Shown here: in pieces, positions 1 through 6,941 of the stretch
How the letters are laid out: each line of letters begins with the position of its first letter
Position numbering within the stretch: the stretch's first letter is position 1
DNA from: JAJRZX01 sp964407495
GTDB lineage: Bacteria > Desulfobacterota > GWC2-55-46 > JADFVP01
Direction of reading: 5' to 3'
NCBI GenBank assembly: GCA_964407495.1
Contig: CAYOVP010000025.1
Span: 1-28,525, forward strand
Length of the DNA stretch: 28,525 nt
The notes under the pieces: generated by a model
Told to the model about the DNA's origin: nothing
The model's input: the letters and a program-made list of their open reading frames with translations, nothing else
The model's database searches: none
Program-made: the position numbers and the translations under genes

Positions 1-2
1 TA

Positions 3-113
3 CTCAGAAAGGTCCTCCAGCCCCTCAACCCCATCGACAGCATGGAGTTCCTCCTGAACAAGATAAGGAACACGGCAAGCAACAAGGAATTCTTCGAGTC
101 CATGAGCAAATAA
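3..113 (+). CDS. rho: Transcription termination factor Rho, C-terminal end (partial)
   Basis: Only the last 36 codons are in the window; the frame is open from the left edge to TAA at 111-113. The peptide contains NPIDSMEFLLNKIR followed by NKEFFESMSK. This matches, from memory, the conserved end of bacterial Rho, in which an LRK segment precedes an (M)EFLxxK helix and the chain ends in an NxxFxxxM segment. Rho is the hexameric RNA helicase that ends transcription at untranslated C-rich RNA. The catalytic ATPase parts lie outside the window. No rpmE or other gene follows directly; the next coding start that I accept is more than 560 bases downstream. Confidence 0.88.
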   Translation, partial: LRKVLQPLNPIDSMEFLLNKIRNTASNKEFFESMSK

Positions 114-196
114 CCCCGCCCAGGTCCATCAGCGTCTATCATCTTCCCAGCAGAGAGCCTTTGCCAACAAGACCATCCTTCCTGCAGGTCTTCTGG

Positions 197-226
197 TTGA
201 CAGAACGGTCTTTCATGCCTTAAAAT
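197..226 (+). promoter_or_regulatory. Strong sigma-70-type promoter after rho
   Basis: A perfect -35 hexamer TTGACA (197-202) is followed after 18 bases by TAAAAT (221-226). A 17-base spacing to TTAAAA is also possible. Transcription would start near 232-234. No coding start follows for about 450 bases, so this promoter either drives a non-coding RNA or gives the downstream membrane genes a long leader. Confidence 0.55.
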
Positions 227-232
227 AGCCCT

Positions 233-477
233 TCAGGGCAAGAAGCATCCTGATAAACCTGTGCCAGGAGTGCGGGGAAATGGGAGTGAACCCTCTGCCG
301 GTGAGTCTCGCCCCAGTCCTTATCGCCTCGGTACAGGCCGTTGACTCCGGGCGTAGGAGGCCTCTGGCAGGGCCCCCATGTCTACACGCGCAGGTTGGGA
401 GAGACCCTCCCCGGCTGTTGCATCGCATGGCGTCAAGTGGTCTTTCGGCCCTGCAGGCGCAAGGCGCCCTCTTTATT
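233..477 (+). ncRNA. Candidate structured RNA (unidentified)
   Basis: This stretch begins just after the promoter at 197-226. It holds a GCCC/GGGC hairpin at its start and a long-range stem TGCCAG (262-267) with CTGGCA (364-369). An inner bulged stem pairs the GCCGGTGAGTC region (297-307) with GACTCCGGGC (343-352). It ends at a GGCGC/GCGCC hairpin (456-468) followed by CTCTTTATT, which resembles an intrinsic terminator. I see no RNase P, tmRNA, SRP or 6S signature. The boundaries are inferred only from the promoter and the terminator-like hairpin, and chance pairing in GC-rich DNA is a real alternative. Confidence 0.25.
456..477 (+). terminator. Possible intrinsic terminator
   Basis: A perfect five-base-pair stem GGCGC (456-460) and GCGCC (464-468) with loop AAG is followed by the T-rich run CTCTTTATT. 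The stem is short and the T-run is interrupted, so this is weak evidence on its own. It is placed sensibly to end a transcript from the promoter at 197-226. Confidence 0.3.
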
Positions 478-679
478 GCGCGGCATCACAGGGCCTGCCA
501 CTTCTTCGGCCCTGCTGCCCAGCGCAGTACGAGTATTTGCACGGAGCCGGGCCCCTGGCCCGCTAACGCCGGCTGAGGCTGGCTCATAATTGTGGGGACA
601 CTCTGCTGTATCTGGGCCTTCCGGGGGTCTCCACATCGAGGTCTCCTGTGTTTACCGCCCTCGGCCCATTACCTTTCCC

Positions 680-1861
680 ATGAACCTTTCCAAAGGAAAA
701 GACCTTCTCGAGTCTCTGTCCGCATCTGCCGCCTTTTCTGCGCTCATGCTTGCCCTAACGGCATGCCTCGTCCTTCTTTCGCCGCCTGCCATGGCTGGCG
801 GCAGACCCTCGAGGACCTTTCTCTTCAACGATCCCGCAGGGGTACGTAATTGGCGTTTCGATCACGTAAGCCGGGCCAGGCTCACAAGAGACGGCCTCGC
901 GCTGAGGGGTAGTAACTACGTGAGAATCGCCCCGCCTTCTGGTTTCACGTTCCCGGCACGCCGCCTTGCCATGGAGGTAGAGTTCTGGGCCCCGAAGAGC
1001 ATTGTCTGCAATCTCCGCGTCAAGGCCTCCAATGGCTGGGTGGGAATGAAGACCCTGAGGGCCAAGATACTCGATGGAAGTGACGGGAGGGCGCGCCTCG
1101 ACTTCTATCTCGGAAAGGTTGGGGGCAGGGGTGTCCAGGTACAGGACTTTGTGCTGGAATTTTATAGTACAGAGAATGTAGTCCTGCGCCTTCAGAGCAT
1201 AAGGCTCTATGAACCCACTACCGCAGAGGTGGCCTCTCTCCTCTGGGAGGAGTTCTGGAGGCCAGACTTCATTACTGGTGCCACTGTGGGCTTTGTCACC
1301 ACGCCATCGGCAGGGCCCCTGGGCTTTCTCTCCATCCTCTACATCCTCATGGCCGTTCTCTTCACCGCCATACTCATCATCTGGCGCACAAGGGGCGGCT
1401 CTGAATGGCGTAAGGACGTCACGAAGGCCGTTGTCGTCGTAATTGCCTCTGCAGGCATTCTCTTTGCCCTCAGGATGGATTACAACTGGCTCGTAATCTG
1501 GCGTGACGATCTCAAGACACTCACCCCCGTGGGTGTGGATGAGCGGCTCAGGATCGTCTACAATCACAACTTCGACAGTTTCTTGGATTTCATATCCTTT
1601 GTCAAAGAGAGCGTGCCTCCGGGCCAGGCCGTCCGCCCGGCCACACTGGGCTATGACACCCCCCTTGCCGCCATCGCGAGGTACTACATGCTCCCACTGG
1701 AACACTCTGCAAGCGCGCGCTATCTCTGGTCTTATGGCGAGGTCCTCTATACAGACCCTGCAACCAGTGCCCTTCGGGACAGTAAGGGCAGACTCATAGC
1801 GCCGAGGGCGAGGCTCTTTGCGCGCTTTGCAACCAATGCGGCCCTTTACGAGGTCTATTGA
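680..1861 (+). CDS. Secreted, membrane-anchored protein paired with a GT-C enzyme
   Basis: This is a 393-residue protein I cannot name. Residues 1-39 look like a signal peptide (hydrophobic core about 20-35, AMA before the likely cut). Residues 40-200 are beta-rich and periplasmic. Two membrane segments follow at about 213-235 and 250-268, joined by a basic loop (RTRGGSEWRKDVTK) that should face the cytoplasm. The last 125 residues return to the periplasm and resemble the soluble tail often seen on GT-C glycosyltransferases (DFISFVKE, then YYMLPLE). The frame is open upstream to 590, but the signal peptide favours ATG 680; ATG 746 is possible. Neither has a clear ribosome site. Only six bases separate it from the next gene, so the two probably form an operon and a working pair. 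Function is inferred from layout only. Confidence 0.7.
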   Translation: MNLSKGKDLLESLSASAAFSALMLALTACLVLLSPPAMAGGRPSRTFLFNDPAGVRNWRFDHVSRARLTRDGLALRGSNYVRIAPPSGFTFPARRLAMEVEFWAPKSIVCNLRVKASNGWVGMKTLRAKILDGSDGRARLDFYLGKVGGRGVQVQDFVLEFYSTENVVLRLQSIRLYEPTTAEVASLLWEEFWRPDFITGATVGFVTTPSAGPLGFLSILYILMAVLFTAILIIWRTRGGSEWRKDVTKAVVVVIASAGILFALRMDYNWLVIWRDDLKTLTPVGVDERLRIVYNHNFDSFLDFISFVKESVPPGQAVRPATLGYDTPLAAIARYYMLPLEHSASARYLWSYGEVLYTDPATSALRDSKGRLIAPRARLFARFATNAALYEVY

Positions 1862-1867
1862 TAGGTA

Positions 1868-3322
1868 ATGGATATCCTCCTCCTCATAATCTCTCTGGCG
1901 CTTCCCCTTGCTGGAGGCCTCTTTCTTGTACGCTGGCTCCTTGGAGATGCAGGGAGTAGAGGCTGGGCAGAGGCATTTTTTCTTGGTATGGCTGCTGGCC
2001 CAGGCCTCCTCTCATACTGGATGTTCTTTATAGGCCTGCCGGGCATACCCTTCAACCGTCTCACAGTAGGCCTGCCCCTTGTCTTCCTTACCCTCCTCTT
2101 CGCTCTCTTGCAGTGGAGGGCAGTGCGGGCCTCCAAGGCCCGGGCCGGACGCTATTGGCCGGGGCTCAAGGGGCCAGGGCTCTATCTCTTCATCGCCATG
2201 GGGCTCTGGGTGGCCCTGAAGACCGCCTTTGTCTATTACGAGTGCCTTACCCGCCCCATCTTCACGGTGGACAGTTACCTGAACTGGGCGGTCTCGGCAA
2301 AGTTCTTCTACTATAACGCCGGCCTTGTACTCGACCCCTCGAATGAGCACTTCTTTGGCCGGGGCTACAGGTTCTTCATGGGGCACCCCCTACACCTGCC
2401 CCTCTTCCAGACATGGATAGCAATAGCCCTTGGCCGATTTCACGAGGTCTATGTCAAGGCCCCTGCGGCGCTCTACTTTACGGGAGTCCTCGGAGTGCTC
2501 TACTGTACCGTAAGGCGCGAGGCCGGGCCCCTTCTTGCCATGGCCACCGTATTCTTCATGGCAACTGTACCCATCTTTACTGCACATGGCCAGGACGCCT
2601 ACGCAGATCTGCCCCTCGCATTCTTTGCCCTCTGCTTCGTAGTCATGCTCTGGAGGTTCATAAGTGAAGAAAACTTGCATGCCCTGATCCTCGCCGGCAT
2701 TCTTGGTGCTATGGCCGGGTTTGTAAAGAACGAGGGGCTCTTCTTTCCCCTCTCAGGGGGTATGGCCCTGCTCGTCTTTCTATTATCAAGAAAAAAGAAA
2801 GTCCCCGGGGCCCAGGTCCTCTTGCCCCTCACGGCCTTTGTCCTGCCCCTCGTCCTCCTACTCGGGCCCTGGCTCCTCTTCAAGATGCACTATGGAATTG
2901 GCTTTGGCCATAGCGGCGCAACATCCAGGCTCGACTGGCTCAGCGACCCCTTCTATACCAAGGCCGCGCGGGGTATCCACTGGGAGATAATAGGAAAGGG
3001 ACTCTATGTCATTTTTTTCACGGCAAACTACAACCTCATATTTCCCCTCTTCCTTTTCCTTGGCGTACTTGGCAGGAAGACCATCCTACGGACAGAACTC
3101 AAGTACATCTACATGGTCATTCTGCTCGTAATCTCCATGTTCACCTTCGTATACCTTACGCTCGAGGTGGCCGCAGTCACCGAGCAGACCGGCATCCATA
3201 GAAATACCCTAACCTATCTGCCCATAGTCTTTCTTGCCACCTCCCTCACCATAGCGAGGCTCTGGCCCCGGGCCCCTGGGACTGGGCCTTTGACACCAGG
3301 GCCCCCTGGTGGTATCCTCTAA
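1868..3322 (+). CDS. GT-C-type polytopic glycosyltransferase-like protein
   Basis: This 484-residue protein has about ten or more hydrophobic segments. The first large outside loop after the early helices carries D135 in TVDSYLNWAVSAK, followed by a HPLHLP motif near residues 173-178. An acidic residue in that loop followed by a W..K pattern is typical of GT-C enzymes (ArnT/PMT/RgtA-like), which transfer sugars from polyprenyl-phosphate donors to acceptors outside the inner membrane. The large soluble C-terminal domain of many GT-C proteins is missing: the chain ends soon after the last helix. The preceding gene supplies a periplasmic domain that could fill that role. Donor and acceptor cannot be told; lipopolysaccharide, a surface glycan or a protein are all possible. 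A non-enzymatic membrane protein is less likely. Confidence 0.72.
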   Translation: MDILLLIISLALPLAGGLFLVRWLLGDAGSRGWAEAFFLGMAAGPGLLSYWMFFIGLPGIPFNRLTVGLPLVFLTLLFALLQWRAVRASKARAGRYWPGLKGPGLYLFIAMGLWVALKTAFVYYECLTRPIFTVDSYLNWAVSAKFFYYNAGLVLDPSNEHFFGRGYRFFMGHPLHLPLFQTWIAIALGRFHEVYVKAPAALYFTGVLGVLYCTVRREAGPLLAMATVFFMATVPIFTAHGQDAYADLPLAFFALCFVVMLWRFISEENLHALILAGILGAMAGFVKNEGLFFPLSGGMALLVFLLSRKKKVPGAQVLLPLTAFVLPLVLLLGPWLLFKMHYGIGFGHSGATSRLDWLSDPFYTKAARGIHWEIIGKGLYVIFFTANYNLIFPLFLFLGVLGRKTILRTELKYIYMVILLVISMFTFVYLTLEVAAVTEQTGIHRNTLTYLPIVFLATSLTIARLWPRAPGTGPLTPGPPGGIL

Positions 3323-3350
3323 CAAAAACCCTTGATGCAAGAGAAAAATA

Positions 3351-4226
3351 ATGCCCTTCAAGTCCGGGTTCGTCTCCCTCATAGGGAGGCCAAATACAGG
3401 CAAATCAACCCTTCTCAACTCCATCCTCGGCGAGAAGGTCTCCATCGTCTCAAAGAGGCCCCAGACCACGCGTAACGTCATAAAGGGCGTGAAGAACGCG
3501 CCTGGCGGCCAGATAGTCTTTCTCGACACACCAGGCATACACAGGGGCCGCGGGGCCCTATCCTCCTATATGCTCCGCGAGGCCATGAACTCCATAAAAG
3601 ACGTGGACGCCCTTGTCTTTCTCGTGGAGCCCGCGCCTCCAGGAGAGGGCGACCTTGCCATAATTAAGGCCCTCAGGAAAACGCGAGCACCGGTCATCCT
3701 CTGCATAAACAAGATAGACACCATAAAACCCAAGGCCCTCCTTCCAGTAATGGACGCATTCAGACCCCTCTATGACTTCTTAGAGGTCATCCCGATCTCT
3801 GCCTTGAGAGGCCGGGGCATAGAGACACTGATAAAGTCCATCTTGGGGGTACTCCCTGAGGGGCCGCCCTTCTTCCCCGAGGACATGGTCACAGACCAGC
3901 CAGAAAGGTTCATGGTAGCAGAGATGGTCCGCGAGAAGGTCTTTCGCCTTACGCGCCAGGAAATCCCCTACTCCACGGCCGTGGTGGTGGAAGAATTCAG
4001 GGAGGGGTCAAAACTCGTAGCCATAAGGGCGGTCATAAACATTGAGCGGGACTCGCAGAAGGGGATAATAATCGGTAAAAAAGGGGCCATGCTCAAGAAG
4101 ATCGGGACACTGGCGAGAAGGGAAATCGAGAGATTTCTCGGAACAAAGGTCTACCTCGAACTCTTCGTAAGGGTGAAAAAAGACTGGACGACTAATGAAC
4201 GGAGCCTCAGGGAGTTCGGGTATTAG
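3351..4226 (+). CDS. era: GTPase Era, 30S ribosome assembly factor
   Basis: The product has 291 residues, normal for Era. The GTPase domain shows G1 GRPNTGKS (12-19), G3 DTPG (59-62) and G4 NKID (120-123). The C-terminal KH domain carries GKKG (242-245) in GIIIGKKGAMLKKIG and ends in the usual VKKDW segment. Era binds the 3' end of 16S rRNA and helps 30S maturation at the inner face of the membrane. The start at ATG 3351 leaves the normal short N-terminus ahead of G1; the ribosome site is weak. It sits 28 bases after the GT-C gene, and der follows after a repeat-filled gap. Confidence 0.97.
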   Translation: MPFKSGFVSLIGRPNTGKSTLLNSILGEKVSIVSKRPQTTRNVIKGVKNAPGGQIVFLDTPGIHRGRGALSSYMLREAMNSIKDVDALVFLVEPAPPGEGDLAIIKALRKTRAPVILCINKIDTIKPKALLPVMDAFRPLYDFLEVIPISALRGRGIETLIKSILGVLPEGPPFFPEDMVTDQPERFMVAEMVREKVFRLTRQEIPYSTAVVVEEFREGSKLVAIRAVINIERDSQKGIIIGKKGAMLKKIGTLARREIERFLGTKVYLELFVRVKKDWTTNERSLREFGY

Positions 4227-4535
4227 AGTAGAATAAAGAAGAAGTCTGGTGGGCGGGCTTCGCCCGCAGGACAGGAAGAGATAAGAGAAGAGGAGTGTAT
4301 GGGCGGGCGAAGCCCGCCAGAGAGGAAAAGACAAAAAGAGGGTATGGGGCGGGCTTCGCCCGCTGGAAAGAAGAAACAAAAGAGAAAGAAGCGGGCTTCG
4401 CCCGCATATTGAAAATTTTCCACTTTCTTTTAGGGAAAAAGAAAGTGGAGCAAAGAAAACCAGTGCCAGCGGCCCTTCGGGCCGCTGGGCTTGCAGGATG
4501 GCGAAGCGAAGCGCAGCCCCGTCAGGAAAGGACTT
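4227..4535. repeat. Array of four GCGGGC hairpins in a purine-rich gap
   Basis: The era-der gap is 309 bases long and filled with repeats. Four near-identical hairpins with stem GCGGGC/GCCCGC and a three-base loop lie at 4253-4267, 4302-4318 (inverted loop GAA, stem extended by one pair), 4349-4363 and 4391-4405. Their starts are 49, 47 and 42 bases apart. The spacers between them are almost pure purine. The fourth hairpin begins a longer element (4385-4488) that recurs between lysC and cimA. The spacers are low-complexity DNA and the hairpins are palindromic, so this is a REP-like array and not CRISPR. Confidence 0.85.
4385..4488. repeat. Dispersed hairpin repeat, copy 1 (upstream of der)
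   Basis: This 104-base element is found again, slightly shorter, at 19571-19669. It has three parts: a GCGGGC/GCCCGC hairpin; a long A/T-rich dyad with arms CCACTTTCTTTT and AAAAGAAAGTGG (about 4420-4448); and a CAGCGGCCC/GGGCCGCTG hairpin ending at 4487. Between the last two lies the shared segment GAGCAAAGAAAACCA. A tail after the element contains GCGAAGCGAAGCGC, related to the tail after copy 2. The der ribosome site follows within 40 bases. No transposase is present, so it is a non-autonomous REP- or MITE-like repeat. Confidence 0.85.
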
Positions 4536-5876
4536 ATGAATGAAGACAAGAGGATGACCACCCTGCCCATGGTGGCCATTGTTGGCAGGGCCAATGTGGG
4601 TAAGTCCACGCTCTTCAACCGCATGCTCGGCAGGAAGAGGGCCATCACCGCAGATCTTGCAGGCGTAACGCGTGACCTCAACTACGCTGACGTGGAAGAC
4701 CGGGGACGCCGCTTCACCCTTATCGATACGGGCGGCTTCGAGGTGGAACCCGAAGGCATAATGAACGATGTACGCACGCAAGCCCGCCTTGCCATTGAAG
4801 AGGCAGATGTAATCGTATTTCTCATGGACGGTGCCAAGGGGCTCTGTCACGGCGACCGAGAGATAGCCGAACTCCTTCGAAGGTCGGGTAAGCCCGTCGT
4901 ATATGTAGTAAACAAGATAGACTCGCCATCAAGAGAGGCCCTGCTCGCGGACTTTTACACCCTCGGCGCAGAGCCCCTCATGGGCGTGAGCGCCGAGCAC
5001 GGACTCAACATCGCAGAACTCATGGACGCGGTTCATGATGCGCTCCCCCAAGTGCCTGGCCCCGGGTCCCAGGACGAGGCTGCCACAAGGACCGCCGTGG
5101 CAATAGTGGGAAGGCCAAATGTGGGAAAGTCATCCCTTCTGAACAAACTCACTGGCAGGCCCCGTTCCATCGTGAGCGACATGGCCGGTACCACCCGCGA
5201 TGCAATAGACACGCAAGTTACCATTAGAGGGCGCGAGTATGTATTCATAGACACCGCGGGTATTCGGAGAAAGACGCGTATCAGCCTCACCGTAGAGTCC
5301 TACTGCGTAGTAGAGGCCATAAAGAGCATGGAAAGGGCCGACGTTGTTCTCCTTGTCCTTGATGGCAAGGACGGCCTCAGGAGCCAGGACGAGCGCATCG
5401 CCTCGATCGTGGAAGAGAAGAAGAAGCCCTGCATCATAGTGGTCAACAAGTGGGATATCGTGGAAAAGGACAGCAAGACCACGCTCCGCGTAGAGGACCT
5501 ACTGCGAGAGAAACTCGCCTTCATCTCCTATGCGCCCGTTGTGTTCGTCTCGGCCCTTACCGGTCAGCGCGTACATAAGATACTACCGCTCGTGGACAAG
5601 GTGGTGGAGGAGGGGGCGCAGAAGATCAAGACCCCGAGGCTAAACGCAGTGCTCAGAGAGGCCGTCCATGGCCACAGGCCTCCCCTATACCGCGGCAGAC
5701 CCGTAAAACTCTACTACGCAACACAGTTCAGCGTCTCCCCACCCTCTTTTCTCGTCTTTGCAAACAGGCCCGAGGGAATCGACGATTCCTACGTGAGGTA
5801 CCTCAAGAAGGCACTTCGCTCCGGCCTCGGCCTCGAACACTCGCCCATGAGGATCCTGTTCAGGAGGAGGCATTAG
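4536..5876 (+). CDS. der: GTPase Der (EngA), 50S ribosome assembly factor
   Basis: The product has 446 residues, with two GTPase domains in tandem, the mark of Der. Domain 1 shows GRANVGKS (17-24), DTGG (64-67) and NKID (126-129). Domain 2 shows GRPNVGKS (192-199), DTAG (239-242) and NKWD (304-307). A KH-like domain follows and the protein ends in RILFRRRH. Der acts in 50S subunit maturation. I chose ATG 4536 because AGGAAAGGA lies just upstream; the frame is open back to 4491, but that part runs into the repeat element. The next gene starts two bases after the stop codon, so they are probably co-transcribed. Confidence 0.97.
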   Translation: MNEDKRMTTLPMVAIVGRANVGKSTLFNRMLGRKRAITADLAGVTRDLNYADVEDRGRRFTLIDTGGFEVEPEGIMNDVRTQARLAIEEADVIVFLMDGAKGLCHGDREIAELLRRSGKPVVYVVNKIDSPSREALLADFYTLGAEPLMGVSAEHGLNIAELMDAVHDALPQVPGPGSQDEAATRTAVAIVGRPNVGKSSLLNKLTGRPRSIVSDMAGTTRDAIDTQVTIRGREYVFIDTAGIRRKTRISLTVESYCVVEAIKSMERADVVLLVLDGKDGLRSQDERIASIVEEKKKPCIIVVNKWDIVEKDSKTTLRVEDLLREKLAFISYAPVVFVSALTGQRVHKILPLVDKVVEEGAQKIKTPRLNAVLREAVHGHRPPLYRGRPVKLYYATQFSVSPPSFLVFANRPEGIDDSYVRYLKKALRSGLGLEHSPMRILFRRRH

Positions 5877-5878
5877 GA

Positions 5879-6712
5879 GTGGCCTACAGAAAGGTCTTCA
5901 TAGTCATTCGCGACGCCATAGGCATATTCACGGAAAAGAGTTGCATCCAGAGGGCCGCGGCCATATCCTTCTACGCCTTTTTTTCTCTCATCCCAATGAT
6001 GTTTCTCATCACCCTTGCACTGGGTCTTCTCATTGGCTCACGCACAGAGACCCTCGATGCGGTCATAAAGACGGCCCGCATAAGCATCCCCTACCTCAGC
6101 ACAGACGTTATAACAGACCTACGCGGCATCGTTGAGCACGGCAGGACATTCAGGTGGTTCAGCATACTGGCCCTCGTCCTCTCCTCTGAACTCGTACTCA
6201 ATGCCATCGCCGACGCACTCTCGGCCATCTTCGAACTCAGCGGCAAACTCGGGTTCTTCCGAAAGAGGGTTACCAATGGTTTTGTCATCCTCCTTGCCGT
6301 CTTCGCAGTCTTTGTCTCCATTATCGTTACCGCGGGCATCGGAATCCTCGAGAGCGCGGCAACGGGCTTACCCGGCCTGGGCCTATCTGGATATGCCCTC
6401 CGGGCCATTGCCCTCAAGTACGTCTTTCCCTTTGCCCTCGTCGTGACCGCCGTGACCATTGTCTTCAGGATATTCTCCGGCCCAGACCTCAATATCCGCT
6501 ACGCCTTCTTCGGAGGCCTCATCTTTTCCTTCCTATGGGAACTTGCAAAACAGGGTTTTGCCATGTATCTTCGCTATTTTCCAACATACAACGTGCTCTA
6601 CGGCTCCCTTGGCACAATTATGATACTACTTCTCTGGATGTTCTTCACTGCGGCAATCTTCCTCTTCAGCGCGGCCATCGCCAGGGCCGCCTTCATTGAC
6701 AGGAACTTCTGA
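5879..6712 (+). CDS. YihY/BrkB-family inner-membrane protein
   Basis: This 277-residue protein has about six membrane helices. It shows the family's N-terminal pattern (RAAAISFYAFFSLIPM) and its typical end (YGSLGTIMILLLWMFF then a small-residue helix). The family was once called ribonuclease BN, but that activity belongs to another protein; a lipid-transport or transporter role has been proposed and the true function is unsettled. The start is GTG at 5879, supported by GGAGG and AGGAG sequences overlapping the end of der. Its close coupling to der suggests co-expression, though no functional link is obvious. Confidence 0.88.
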   Translation: MAYRKVFIVIRDAIGIFTEKSCIQRAAAISFYAFFSLIPMMFLITLALGLLIGSRTETLDAVIKTARISIPYLSTDVITDLRGIVEHGRTFRWFSILALVLSSELVLNAIADALSAIFELSGKLGFFRKRVTNGFVILLAVFAVFVSIIVTAGIGILESAATGLPGLGLSGYALRAIALKYVFPFALVVTAVTIVFRIFSGPDLNIRYAFFGGLIFSFLWELAKQGFAMYLRYFPTYNVLYGSLGTIMILLLWMFFTAAIFLFSAAIARAAFIDRNF

Positions 6713-6941
6713 CTCTGTACTGGTTCAGGCCATCCCTCCCTTGGAGATCTCTTGCGATAGTCTGCCCTGCGCCAGTGAGTGCCGCCTGGCCCCCTGGACG
6801 CCACGTGCCCGTCCGTAGAGGCCAAGACCAGGGACGCCCAATTTTTTGTTGTAAAAAAGTCCAATATATGAAATACTTAAATATTACATTAGCCAACTGC
6901 GCCCAGGGCATTGGCTTCTCTTCTTGAAGAAAGGAAATACC
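6713..6941 (+). promoter_or_regulatory. Gap before ftsH: possible terminator and A/T-rich promoter region
   Basis: The first part is GC-rich. Arms CGTCC and GGACG within about 6805-6838 could form a hairpin, followed by CCCAATTTTTT, so an end to YihY transcription near 6846 is possible. From 6841 to 6890 the DNA is very A/T-rich compared with its surroundings, with TTGTTG at 6846-6851 and several TATA- and TTAAAT-like hexamers downstream. This is a likely place for the ftsH promoter, but I cannot pick one -10 box with confidence. Confidence 0.35.

Larger units (their letters stand above)
114..679. other. Gene-free gap after rho
   Basis: No reading frame here looks like a protein: the short open frames on both strands are Arg/Pro/Ala-rich and match no family I know. 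The gap does hold a good sigma-70-type promoter at 197-226 and several GC-rich inverted repeats, listed separately. Another hairpin, GGGAG/CTCCC with a five-base loop, lies near 395-410. The rest, about 480-679, has GC-rich dyads around 545-575 but nothing I can name. Confidence 0.6.

Noticed and set aside
240..370. Partial likeness to a cobalamin riboswitch (GGGGAA, then GTGAACCC)
   Set aside because: The strongly conserved CCCCGCAACTGT and B12-box elements are missing and no B12-related gene follows.
4253..4405. CRISPR-like spacing of short repeats (about 15-base repeat, about 30-base spacer)
   Set aside because: The repeats are perfect palindromes, one copy is inverted, spacers are low-complexity purine DNA and there are no cas genes. 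A REP-like array explains it better.
4430..4681. Minus-strand frames through the repeat (peptides with FFAPLSFSLK-like text at both copies)
   Set aside because: The matching peptides arise only because the DNA repeat is shared; the frames run into different genes and lack ribosome sites.
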